Shown one piece after another: positions 32,917 to 43,970 of a DNA stretch of 64,000 bases (position 1 is its first letter; each line of letters begins with the position of its first letter). Source of the DNA: Siphonodentalium dalli (taxonomy: Eukaryota > Mollusca > Scaphopoda > Gadilida > Siphonodentaliidae); the NCBI GenBank assembly GCA_032622095.1, contig CP136061.1, positions 82,498,324-82,562,323 of the forward strand, given 5' to 3'. The translations under genes and the position numbers were made by a program. The notes under the pieces are model-generated. The model did no database searches. It saw nothing but the letters and a program-made list of their open reading frames with translations, and was not told where the DNA came from.

Positions 32917-33965
32917 AGGGGGAATGGTTTGGGGTGGCTAACCCCGGGATTCTCGAATGGGCCGAGAGGCCCATTCCTTAATCCCTCATGTTTTATGCAT
33001 TTAATTGAGATCATAACAAAAATAATTAAATATCACACAATTTACAAAATTTATTTTTTCTTTTTTGTTCTTCGTTTTGCTGGTGGTTGTTCCTTTGGTG
33101 GTGTGGTGTTGCTGTTATCGGCGGCTGTCAAAGCCTGAACGCTCTCTATGCTGGCGGCTATGCTGTCATAGTCTGGTCCTGGATGAATATATTTTAGGGA
33201 CGCTTCCATTGTTCGGATCAGCTGCTGGTGCGTGTTGTTTCCGCCTGGTCGCTGCTTTCCTCCGGGGACACATGCTCTATGTAAATTGGCGTCTCCGTGT
33301 GGAGAAGGGTGGATCCATCTCCACTTGTGCCTGAGCCGCCGCTGTAGGTGATGGTGTATCCAGCTGAACTTCAAACCGCGCAAGAGTTGGTGTTGGAATA
33401 TCAGGCTCTTGCACGGGACTTCGGCTGGAAGCGGCAATCTCTGTGGTGGAATGCGAAGGGACCAATGGTGTGACACCAGTAGTCCGTGCCTGGACCAAGT
33501 GGGAGGAGGGACCTGGGCGTCTCTCAGATCTCCTCGCTATCCACCTGGCCTTCTGTGCTGCATCTCTACGGCATCTGGGGGTGTCTTTTTACTCTGATAG
33601 CTGTTCTTTCCGGGCGCAGCTGTAGACGCAGGTGTCGAGTTTGCCACTCGATAGTCAAGGTGTACCTGCACGTGTGATCCCCGAGCTTGGATTGTCCAGC
33701 TCAAGGTACTCTCCACGTGCAGGCGAGACAATAGCTCTAACACCGCAGCGGGGATTATAGGTAATCCCATTATCCGCTGCGGGGTAGTCGATCGAAAGCC
33801 GGGTGGTCACTGGGGAGATCAAGAAAGCGTCCTCTCCCGTCGTCAGCTAGCTCCAGAATGAAAAGCTAGGTTTGGAGTTTGGGTTTGGGATGATCCCCCG
33901 GGAAGATTTGAAAGAGCTGTAAGCCCTCTCCTACAACACACGTCTGAATGCCATAGTGCCGCTGA
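32917..33965 (-). pseudogene. Second copy of the lysine-rich-ORF retroposed family, broken
   Basis: The minus-strand ATG at 33770 reads MGLPIIPAAVLELLSRL, then a W-x-IQ block and VQVHLDYR, matching residues 1-40 of the ORF at 1452. A frameshift leads to CRRDAAQKARW, equivalent to RRRRDAARRAKW there. The 3' part reads DYDSIAASIESVQALT, then PPAKRRTKKKK before the stop (33051). The 3' tail (catgagggattaagg, and aatcccggggtta at 32940-32990) is shared with copy 1 and adds a perfect hairpin, gaatgggc...gcccattc. Frameshifts near 33480-33560 break it. The 5' leader extends to at least 33960; its true 5' end is not visible. Confidence 0.65.
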
Positions 33966-35470
33966 AGAGCGTTTGTTGAGTTTGGTTGTAAGTGTTTAAT
34001 ATTCATTAGATGCTTGCCTGTGGAGTATGGGTTTCATGCCACCCCAGCAGGAAGCAAAGCTCCCCCCCCGATTCCAAAAGCGGACCAGCGAGAAGAAGTA
34101 CCTTGGTTGTAATACGAGTTCTGTGTGTTTAACTTAGTTGATATCTTTTTGTTTAGTGGTTTGTTGTGAACTAGTGTCCAAGTTAGTGCGTGCATGAACT
34201 CCGTTGCCTTAGTTTGTTGTAGTCAGGGCTTATACTACGGGCTCAACTCTAGGAAGGTGTGCAATGCCGGCCGGTTGACTTAAGGTCGGTCGGGGCTCCC
34301 CAACTCTCGGTGGTGCAATATCCGCCTTACACTCCTGTGTGAGTCTCAGAACCCGTTGACCTGGTTGTGTTGTGATGCGCAGATGAGGAAGCAGCTGAGG
34401 CCAGACTGTTGGTGGTATGTCCAGAATGAAAAATAAAAGTGAGCAGATGGGCGCGAAGCGCCCGGGATGGTCGAAAAGATCGAGTGATCTTCTCCTTCAC
34501 CCCACGGTTTGTTGTTGTTGGAGATATAGCACACAGAAAAACGACATGTCTGAACACGGCAAAAGTTGAATATAATTGAATTAAATGTTATATCTTGAAT
34601 TGGATTGATTTGAATTGGGTTTCTAGGGGAAAGGCCCACGAGCTTTAATACGGGGTATGTGGGGAGTCCCGGTGTGTCCCTTTGATGTTTTGTTGTTGTG
34701 TTGTTGCTGAGCGTGTCGTGTGGTGCGCTGAAAAAAGGAACGGGGCCCGTGTTATGATGTTAAAATGGTGTTAATTTGTATTGTATTGTTAGTTTGTTAG
34801 TTTTTCAAGCCGCTAAACAATTGCAAGGCAAAGCGTGTGATTCAATGTGCTAACCTATAGAAACTCCAATACAGACCAGACGCACTGTGAAGAATTTGTT
34901 TTAGCTAAGTCAGATTGTTGCATTTATATGGCCTACCCTGGGCACGGGCGTAGATGAAAACATGTATTGACGAATTTGTATACAGTGTTATTTGGTTTTT
35001 AATATATGAAAATAAAAATAAATCTGAATGATAATGTACATATAGTCTTTAATGGTTGACAATATATGTGAATGGTTTATACAGAGATGAATACATATGA
35101 TTTACATTCAATTGATTTTTTTGTTGATTTTTGGTAAAAAAAATATTTTTTTATAAAAATGATATATACATTTAGTACATGGCAGTGTGTTCTGGAGCCG
35201 TGAGCTGTCCCTACTCCCGAAGAAAGGCCAGAGCGGCAAGCGGGACGAGCATATGTCGGTATATGCCCTCCCAACTCTGTGAGAGCTGTGACCACTTATG
35301 GGTCTGTAGTTCCTGCACCCCACCCCGAGCTAGTGCTGGTCGGTTTTTAAGCCGGGTCCCGCTCGGTAGGTGTTGTCATGTGAGTGGAATGTGTAAGGCA
35401 TGCGCGCTAGCTTCTGAAAGTGAATTTGTAATATTATACAGATGGCGAGTTGTGCCTGTTATAGAAATGA
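33966..35470. other. Possible 5' leader of the same element, then unassigned sequence
   Basis: GT-rich on the plus strand (many ttgttg runs) with GC-rich blocks near 34260-34300 (gccggccggttgac). No protein motif on either strand. It could be the long untranslated leader of the minus-strand element, but no second copy is available here to test this. Confidence 0.35.
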
Positions 35471-35474
35471 ATGC

Positions 35475-35590
35475 GTTGCGGCCATTGGCTCGGTTCGGTA
35501 CCTTCTCCACACCGATTGGCGGGTTGATTTTATTGGCTAGTTGATCTGATTGGCCACGACAGGAAATAAAAGCAGGTGTAAGACCTGTGA
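35475..35590 (+). promoter_or_regulatory. Promoter-like block with four inverted CCAAT boxes and a TATA-like element
   Basis: Four ATTGG motifs (inverted CCAAT) occur between 35483 and 35555 (gccattggctc, ccgattggcgg, ttattggctag, ctgattggcc). They are followed by ggaaataaaagc near 35560, a TATA-like sequence about 30 bases before a plausible start. The transcribed side holds the minisatellite and ends at an AATAAA (36638). It could also be the U3/R of an LTR. Confidence 0.5.
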
Positions 35591-35784
35591 AACCTCAGTC
35601 GCGTCGGGCGACCAGAGCAGCCCAGCACCAAGCAACAGCCTATGTAATCAGCCTAACTCAGCTAAAGAGTAAAACCTCTAAAATTGCTAAGAAGTTCCAA
35701 GAAGAAGAAATCAAGGCGAGACTTGGCGAAGAGAAGAAGAAGTCAAGACATGGCGAAGATTTGAAGAGTCTTGGCGAAGATTAG
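35587..35784 (+). CDS. Short basic ORF running into the minisatellite, doubtful
   Basis: The first ATG after the promoter-like block. 65 residues: a Lys/Gln-rich start (KPQSRRATRAAQHQATAYV), then repeats of the type ARLGEEKKKSR that come from the minisatellite. In-frame stops follow at once in later repeat units. Probably a by-product of repeat sequence rather than a selected gene. Confidence 0.25.
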   Translation: MKPQSRRATRAAQHQATAYVISLTQLKSKTSKIAKKFQEEEIKARLGEEKKKSRHGEDLKSLGED

Positions 35785-36605
35785 AAGAGTCTTGACGAAG
35801 GGAAGAAGTCAAGACTTGGCGATGATTGGAAGAGACTTGGCGAAGATTAGAAGAGTCTTGGCGTAGAGAAGAAGTCCAGGCGAGACTTTCAGCGAAGATC
35901 GCGCAGAGTCCAGGCGTGACTCACGGCGAGATCGGCGAAGTCCGGCGGGACTTACGAGGATACGGGACGAAGTCTGACGTGACTTACGAGGATACGGGAC
36001 GAAGTCACGCGTGACTTACGAGTATACGGGGATCGGCAAAGTCCGGCGCGACTTGCGACGAGGATTCGTAGGATTCCAGGCGAGACTTTCGGCGAAGATC
36101 GACAGAGTCCAGGCGTGACTCGCGGCGAGATCGGCGAAGTCCGGCGTGACTTGTGAGGAGGATACAGGGATAGGCGAAGTAGGGCGTGACTTCCGGCGAG
36201 GATCCGTTGGAGTCCAGGCGAGACTTTCGGCAAAGATCGGCAGAGTCCAGGCGTGACTCGCAGCGAGATCGGCGAAGTCCGGCGTGACTTGTGACGAGGA
36301 TACGGGGATCGGCGAAGTACGGCGTGACTTGCGACGAGGATCCGTAGGGATCCAGGCGAGACTTGGCGAAGATCAGATGTCCAGGCGAGACTTGGCGAAG
36401 ATCAGAATAAGTCCAGGCGAGAATTGGCGAAGATCAGAAGAAGTCCAGGCAAGACTTGCCGAAGATCAGAAGTCCAGGCGAGACTTGGCGAAGATCAGAA
36501 AAAGTCCAGGCGAGACTTGGCGAAGATCAGAAGAAGTCCAGGCGAGACTTGGCGAAGATCAGAAGTCCAGGCGGGACTTGGCGAGGATCAGACGAAGTCC
36601 AGGAG
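35690..36605. repeat. Minisatellite of gacttggcgaagatc units
   Basis: The core (gtccaggcgagacttggcga plus agatcagaa) recurs every ~32-34 bp from 36350 to 36600. Upstream (35880-36340) are longer ~80-bp units that combine gacttacgaggatacggg with tccggcgtgactt. Some units lose aga triplets, so the frame drifts. It lies between a promoter-like block and a poly(A) signal. Confidence 0.9.
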
Positions 36606-36637
36606 ATAATTGATGAAACTTGTATATTTGTGATTCA

Positions 36638-36643
36638 ATAAAC
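36638..36643 (+). terminator. Poly(A) signal downstream of the minisatellite
   Basis: AATAAA in gattcaataaacattattg, about 30 bases after the last repeat unit and in sense with the promoter-like block. Confidence 0.45.
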
Positions 36644-37069
36644 ATTATTGATTTTAATTCTGACTTTGTTCTTCATAGCAAGGGACACAGGTTTAACCCT
36701 TGTAGTACACCTAGGAGGTATGCCGGTTTCCCTATTTCCCCAAAATAGGGTGGCGGCAGCTATAGTAAGTAAGGGGTATCTCTTCCTGTGACCCAAGAAT
36801 ATGTGACACGCTACCAAATACGAAAGCAGATCCAGGTCAATCAATCCTTGGCGGGCCCACGTTTCGGGAAAAGGTCCCTTTAATGGCGTGCAGTCGTTAG
36901 ACACTCGGCACTACTTTAATTGAATAAATTTACCCCCGGTTGCACGTTACACATGTTCAGTGCCAGTCGTTATAAATATCGACCTCGTATGTATCATATT
37001 GTTATCACATACACAGTCGATCATATCACGATTAGAAACTTCAATAAATATTGTCATCAAAGTACATAA

Positions 37070-37385
37070 AAACAAACTTCAATAAATATGCCATCAAAGT
37101 ACATACAGTAAGTTCCCAAAAAACATTCATCAAATATGTTTTATTAAAATGTACAACAAACTTCAATACATATGTCATCAAAAACATAAAATAAGTTCCC
37201 CGAAAATCATTCATCTAATATTTTGTATTAAAATGTACAACAAACTTCAATACATATGTCATCAAAAACATAAAATAAGTTCCCCGAAAATCATTCATCT
37301 AATATTTTGTATTAAAATGTACAACAAACTATAATAAATGAGTCATCAAAAACCTAAAATAAGTTCCCCAAAAAAAGTTCCCCAA
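37070..37385. repeat. 84-bp tandem repeat, ~3.5 units
   Basis: The unit begins caaacttcaatacatatgtc and includes aaataagttccccgaaaatc and attttgtattaaaatgtaca. The two central units (about 37157-37324) are nearly identical; the outer ones have diverged. Confidence 0.92.
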
Positions 37386-39271
37386 TTCGAGTCACTTCGT
37401 ACCCCTAAGTGAATAACTTCGTTCCCGATTTTTGGGAACGGACATGCGCAAAGATAATCTCCCCAATAAGCTGCAGCCGGTTAAAACCCCACGAGAAGGA
37501 GCTCATTAACTTTTCTGTCTTCAATCGCAGTGACCTTTCTATATTTAGAAACTGAAACTCAGGGAAAAACCCAGTGTCGGAAATGGAACGCATTATGAAA
37601 TGTATTTATATATACGGATCGATGTTTACACCGACTGGTTCAGTGTGTGCAATGATGTAATACGTATCGTTCTATAGTATTAGATATAATATATGGACAT
37701 AGTCACCAAGGCGTACACTAAATTGGCAACACTCCATCGCATAAGATGTATAAAATGGACAGATACCAATTTCATATGTGTGGACAATTAAGCGCATTAG
37801 ACCTAGAATCAATTCTGGAATATTGTGTTGTGTCTGACTGCGTATATCCCCATGTCTGAAAACGATCGATTCACGTCATTATTGTTCGCAAACGACAGCC
37901 TGAACACGAAATTGGACTGATTATAAAAATATCGTTACGATCATCAGCGTTGTCAAACCCCGACCTGCGCGTTGTCATTGTTTTGCCAATAACCAGGAAA
38001 AATATATTGGAAAAATACGGTTTATAAAATGTTTTATTGGCAGAATTGTGTTGGACATGCTGTGCGAGTATCAGATTCACCACCATAACCACACTTATGT
38101 ACCAATATCCGGGCATACAATTATTTTTACGCGAATACCGACCGCGTTTTGGCATATATTTTGCCGTTTTATTTAAGAATATCATTTTGTGTTCAACTTT
38201 TCGCCAACTAACTACTGTTTCACATAATTGGTATCGAGTTCCATATCTTCGTTAAATACCAGTCTCGCCGATCCGGCCCATATCGATTACACGGTGTGAT
38301 AGTTATGTTTATCCCATTTTTACTTAGGCGTACCGGTATACATGAAAGGGAAGACACGCATATGTTGTAATGAAGGGGAAGATAGACATACATATGTTAC
38401 AAGTATTACATGCACAGATAAGACAAACATTAAGAGTATACATATATAGCATGCACCATATAATGAAGTAAATGAGATGTATACATAACATCAGACAACA
38501 TTAGTTGAACAAGACATTACGTGATATTATGATCTTTTGTTAAGTTGATGTAGAAATCTGAGAATGATTTATCTTTAATTCCTAATGGTTTAATTATGTT
38601 ATAAGGTTTAATGTTGTTTCAATTAAGTTATCTTCAATATAATAAGATTTCCGGAAACAAAACAAAACAAAATCTACACTGTGAAAAAGATAATTTGACT
38701 CATTTGGTAGTTATTTAGCAATTATTATCAATATATAATTTTTATTCCTCAGTTATGGTATCGTAATGTTTTAAGTTTCTAATTAGTCATATATTTTCTG
38801 CGAATAGATCAGAATATAGGTAGCGATGCTATACGGTATATGTGATATATACAGAGAACATCAAACAAAGACAATAGAAAATAAAGGTAGAACATACAAA
38901 ATAAACATAAATAAACAGACATAAACTGAACAAGACATTGTGGTGTGTTGTAATAACTATAATTAATTTGATGTAAATTCTCAAAATGAATTATTTTTAA
39001 ATCCATAAGTTTTCAGGAAATCTTTATTGTGAAGTAATAGTTCTCATATGGCTGTGTTCTTTCTAATTTGTTTTCATATCGAATAATAATACATGTTTAT
39101 ATATATGGTTATAATAACATTTTACAAATTCCCAATCATATTGATACTATTATATATTAGTTAATTGAATTATCAAGAGTCAAGATAGTATCAAGATTCA
39201 AAATAGGAGAATACAATAGAATAAATTTCGAAAAAGTATGACATGTACATGTACACCATTCAACTGATATA
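37386..39271. other. AT-rich stretch without genes
   Basis: A weak direct duplication (38510-38640 and 38930-39020: gaacaagacatt ... gaatgattta) is the only structure seen. Short overlapping frames have no recognisable domain. Confidence 0.5.
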
Positions 39272-39715
39272 TTAAAGATGGATTATCTCTTTAAATAACT
39301 TATTTCAAATAGTTGCGTGGGTGTAAAATAATAAATATGAACTGCCTATTTTTAGAACAGACAATTCGGGTGATACCATATAGCGATATAGAGCATTAAA
39401 CTGTTACTATGGCTATGTACCGAATGTCAATGTCCCGATTGATTGGTTGTATTGTTTTATTCCATAGTTATAAGCGATAATGGGTATAATTAGCTTTTCT
39501 TTGTGACAAAATTACGCAATAAATTTCTGGTCTCTGTTAATAGTAACTACTACTGTTCGTTTGCTAAATAACCACACCTTTTTAGAGCAGAACATATTCA
39601 AAATAAAATCAATCGATAGAATCATTTCCGGACAGGAATCTTCGATTCAGATCTAATATTTTATACCCCGGTAACTATATAATACATGTTTACAAAGAGA
39701 TCATCCACTTTTCAA
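39272..39715 (+). mobile_element. TTAA-type MITE, copy B
   Basis: Begins TTAAAGATGGATTATCTC and ends gagatcatccacttttcaa. The left inverted repeat is shortened by an internal deletion after gaactgcc. Interior as in copies A, C and E. Confidence 0.85.
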
Positions 39716-40609
39716 TTTTTGGCTAAACACGCCCCTGTACTACTAGTATATGGTAAAACAAATAAAAATTGGAATAATTAAAAAAAGTAAGGGAAATTTA
39801 GGGTGGGCGGGGAAAAAAGACGTTGACGACTCGCGGAACTGTGTTCAAATGAATGCAGTGAGACAAACCGGAAGTAAACGTAAATAGAAAGCATGGAACG
39901 TAGCCAATCAAATATATTGTTACTATTAGCCAAGAGGTCCAGTGACAATTAAGCTCTTCAATGAATTATGACCAAACAAATATAGGGGACTAGTCGTTAC
40001 AAATCTTCCCAATGGAGAACTCTTAATATAATTAATAGATATTATGTATATTTAATTAGCTCAGGAATGTGTTGATTTCGGAACATTTGGTCCATTACTG
40101 CCTTTGCGGTCACCATAAGAAGAGAACCAAGCAGAGTCTGCCACCATGATCCCTTTGTCGCCTGAAATTTGAAAAATAAGAACTCCAGTCAGAAAGTCAA
40201 CGACACTAATGTACAGATGTGTATCATGTATTGGACTCACATGGGTCGAACACGTGGCAGAACAATTGCTTTCAGTATGATGATGTAACGAAAATGAGCA
40301 CAAAAGATTCGGAAACTTTGTTCGGCAGAGAATGTAAATAAAGCTCGATAGAGAAATAAATCACCAGAACTAGTTCCATCACAGTGTAGAGTGTAGCATA
40401 TGCTTAATAGTACAGAGGCCAGGCAAGAACAAAATAATGCAACGAAAACGCAATGCAATGAAATGTGCCAGGTATGCAATATATAACAGGAGGTAAAAGC
40501 AATCACTACCGGATTATGTATATAAGCCATTCGTGAGGGTGAGCACTCTATGCACCACATCAGTGACATTTTAATTGTATTTATACAGACATGGCGATTA
40601 AGTCAACAT
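39716..40609. other. No convincing gene
   Basis: atcttcccaatggagaact (40003) recurs at 21618. A minus-strand acceptor-like site precedes a short frame at 40061-40165 (DKGIMVADSAWFSSYGD) that is faintly reminiscent of DDE transposase ends but too short to call. Confidence 0.4.
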
Positions 40610-42030
40610 GCATGCCTTATTGTCATATACGCTCAGACATAATCGATAATGAGACATACAATCAGAGTGTTCGTACATTTGGGCATACAGTTTACATAAA
40701 TGCAATTGTCGGATAAACGACTTGGATTGTATGTGAGAGAAGGGGGCGAACGCACTCAGAAGTGTCATAAAGAAGAAGCAAGGTCGACAAGGCTGATTGA
40801 GACTCATTAAAGCATAAACTGGAGCTGCGTATTGACCCACTTGATCCGATTAATGTGGAGTGAATGTCAATGTGGATATGACAGTGGAACTTGGTCGAAG
40901 ACAGATGATGATTTTCTAAATAGGATGGCCGTCCAGTTTTCATAGTACAAATATCCGGAACGTGAAAACAATTGCAACTGTCAGTATGCACATATACATT
41001 GGCAACGCAAACCATTTTGACGCATAAGTTATTTCTGCGAGGGCACGGGAGCTTGCAAATTGATGACATCATTACATATAAGCTATCGCTTCCAATGTTT
41101 GAGTCCAACGGACATACGAAGAAAGCAAATTCCAAACAGACCTGATGAATGCTCAACGCTTCGACATCACAGCTAACGTACCAAAGAATTGGGCCATCAA
41201 TGCCACCTTATGTAGCGGTCGGGTGTGCAATTTTATTGCAATTCTATTCTATTGCAATTATATTCTATATTGAAATTATATCGTTGGCCAGCACTGGACT
41301 TAGTGCAAGACTTTCATGACGAATTTCTGTCATATGTACTTGCTTAAATGACAAAGACAGATGTATATTTGATACTCGATGGTACAATAAACTCAACACC
41401 AAATAAACGATGAGATCAGCCCGAAATAAAGGGGCTAACATAGTGTGGCTCAAGCAAAACACGAAGATGTCTCCACAAACAGTTATTCTCACAGTTAGTG
41501 ATAACAACGCCCAATTTATTGACACGATTGTTAGTGTTATCAGGGTGAACCGGGAATGTTTCCACAAAACAAATAAATGACTCCGAGCAAAGGGAGAGGA
41601 TCCTATTCCTGTTGAATTAAATAAGGTCATATTTATCAAGACGCTTGATCTCAGATCGACTCAAAGAAGGAAATAGTCTTATTGTCCTACAGGTTGCGTG
41701 TGTATCAGGCCAAACATCGTTAGTTATGTCAGAATGATGACATCGATATATTGGTAATGTTGCTCCATTTTCCTTACCACTGTGATTTATCCGACAATAT
41801 ACTTATGGTCGCACCCACAAACGGACTAAAAACAATAATTACCAATGAATTACTTAAAGCTCGCATGAATATCGCTCATGACATGTTAGCAATGCGCGGA
41901 CTTACAGGGTGTGATGCCGTCGCGACTCTACATTGAATATGAAAATGTACTGCACTTAACATTCTCAATGTTTGAAATCACACTCTGAGATATTATTTGT
42001 TACAGTAGACGGAGTTGCAGACGACGCTGA
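40610..42030 (+). pseudogene. Decayed copy 2 of the unnamed invertebrate family
   Basis: Aligns with 1-621 plus 3526-4220 and lacks the hAT, so the two copies give filled and empty sites. The clearest coding run (41735-41936) reads DDIDILVMLLHFPYHCDLSD, then NILMVAPTN, a helical stretch and AMRGLTGCDAVATLH before TGA. Acidic DDID/TDxD-like and TGCD motifs at these places suggest a metal-dependent nuclease-like (PIN) fold, which is inference. Upstream segments are full of stops. A third, inverted fragment lies at 46530-46690. Confidence 0.62.
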
Positions 42031-42499
42031 CATACACTAACATTTCTAGGCACATTAATTCTTTAATTTACTAATTTTGATTTGCATATGCCAATATAAT
42101 TCATTTGTTTCTCTCCTAATGACATGTTACAAAATAACGAGAAAACGTTATCTATCGGAAGAACTGTCTTGATAGTCCTGCAACAGTTATGGGAAGAATT
42201 AGAGCGGCCATTTTTGCAGCCATCTTGAATATTTGTCATTGATTTTGTCCAGTTCATTTTATTTTTCACTTTATGTCATAATACACGTATTCTATCACAT
42301 CATTAATGACATAAATAGTTTTATTGATACGGAATTGCCGCTGACACGGTCGAGATATACAAACAATTTACGAATTTTTGGTACTCAGCGGCCATCTTGA
42401 ATAAAAAAAGTTCCCCAAAGGTTACACATTCACATCAACCGGGATATCAATAAAGATGGGTAAATTATCAACAGAGAAAAAAACTAACAGATAAGTTTT

Positions 42500-42625
42500 G
42501 GTCATACCCCAGTTCTGCTGGACTATTAGACGCTTTATTTGATCACCAAGGTTAAGCAACGTCGAGCTCGGTTACTCCTTGGATGGGTGACCGGCTTGGG
42601 ATTACGGGTACTGCCAACTTTCGGT
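42500..42625 (+). ncRNA. 5S rRNA-derived sequence (pseudogene or head of a 5S-type SINE)
   Basis: gatcaccaaggttaagcaac, gtcgagctcggtta and cttggatgggtgaccg reproduce the 3' two-thirds of metazoan 5S rRNA, including the internal box A (gttaagcaacgtcgag) and box C (ggatgggtgaccg). The final part, cttgggattacgggtactgc, is also 5S-like. The first ~40 bases keep only catacc and are otherwise diverged. A short unrelated tail follows. A functional 5S gene is unlikely given the changes. A SINE3-like element is possible. Confidence 0.72.
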
Positions 42626-42645
42626 GCGACTCTCGCACTTCTCTT

Positions 42646-42658
42646 TCTCGTTCTGTTA
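42646..42658. repeat. 13-bp target-site duplication of LINE, left copy
   Basis: tctcgttctgtta, repeated exactly at 43573-43585. Confidence 0.88.
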
Positions 42659-43572
42659 GTTTAAACATATTTTATTAGCAAAAATAGCTAATTGGATTAG
42701 GGCACAAGTTATTGCTAACTTAATGACGCCCCGTTCCAACAAACAATTGGCAATTAACAAAAGGAGTTAGGCTTCCTGCCTGCAATACATATAATATATT
42801 GGTATACAAAGAACACTTGTATGATATATTAATTAAGATAAAATCGGGGATACACATTAGGATGTCAAAGGATATATGTATTGCTTGCGTCAGTATGGGA
42901 GGGTATGAGATGTGAACCGTCGATCGATGATGTGATATTTGTCTTATAAGTATATGTTCAATCTTTCGCTCGGTTTGATATATTATTAATCATTAAATCG
43001 GTGTGTTTCCATAATATACATTTGAGCAGCAATGAATAGCTTGTAATTTATTTGCTCGGTCTCATGAGTGGAGCCGAATAGAATATGTCCAATGGTCAGA
43101 TGTAGAATGCCCAGTCTAGATATACTATCGAGAAGTTTTTGTCTTTCGTAAATAAAGTAAGGGTATGCCGTTTCCTCGGGTGCACCACAACAACATCTCG
43201 GCGAATCGGCAATATGATTAATATGTTTGTCAAAATTAAGATTACTACAATTGTTTCGCAGTTTAGCGTGCAGTATGTTCCTCTCCCGGCTTCCGACGAG
43301 GTAGAAGGGAGGAGGTTTCGGTACAACATTCATCGCGACTAGTTTTTGCTCTATGGTCTCTTTGTCTATGTTCTTCTTATTGTCTTTATTATCTTTATTT
43401 TCACTTTTCGCGATGTTATCAAGAAATTTGTTCCACTGGATAATCATAGAGGGAAAGAATGATTTGTTATAATATTCAGTCTTTCGGGATAAAGAGTTAA
43501 ATCGGTAGGGATATCGGGAAGGGTAATTAGTGTTGTCCCCGTAACGAGGAGGTAATATATCAGTCAAATCAG
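42659..43572 (-). mobile_element. 5'-truncated LINE with ORF2 C-terminus
   Basis: Bounded by a perfect 13-bp duplication. On the minus strand it starts within ORF2 and the frame runs 43567-42986 (193 residues): RYPYRFNSLSRKTEYYNKSF, then FFPSMIIQWNKFLD, then a GSRERNILHAKLRNNCS block and a zinc-binding-like C-terminal RCCCGAPEETAYPYF. It ends with the sequence TERFND-like (METHRFND). The C-terminal ORF appears undamaged. The 3' untranslated region (42659-42985) ends ...aaaatatgtttaaac. It inserted into the tail of the 5S-derived sequence by target-primed reverse transcription. Confidence 0.88.
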
Positions 43573-43970
43573 TCTCGTTCTGTTACACATATAACACATT
43601 CTATACATGTACATTGTATATGCGTTACAGTGGTGTAGATGTTTTTCATATTATACACATCAACAAACGTTAGCATTGAAGTCTGTGGAATACATTTACA
43701 CAAATGAAACCCACACATAGAATGTGTGATATTAATAAACGTTCAATAACATTCTCGTATCGGGCACACCATAACTCAGAGAGGTCACTTGTCTGTGACC
43801 AAATATTTCATTTAGTTTTAAAATACTTTCCTGCAAAGCAGCGTCAAATCGCACTCGCATATTAAATACATATGTACTTTGTCTGTTGTCATTCTATTGT
43901 CAATACCGCATCAGAGCAATATTTGCGAGAATGCATTAACTAAACGAAGCCTAACGCCGTAAGTAAGATA

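Noticed and set aside
33065-33680. Overlapping plus-strand frames with Cys-rich products
   Set aside because: Shadows of the broken minus-strand copy of the lysine-rich ORF, which has a homologue in the window; these have none.
36284-36641. Three overlapping RDLAKIRRSPG-type repeat proteins
   Set aside because: They are the same minisatellite in three frames. Frame drift between units argues against selection on any one of them.
40061-40303. Short frame with DKGIMVADSAWFSS, faintly like a DDE transposase end
   Set aside because: Too short, with no second motif and no inverted repeats nearby.
42500-42625. Functional 5S rRNA gene
   Set aside because: The first third is too diverged and there is no oligo-T terminator right after the 3' end, so it is called 5S-derived instead.
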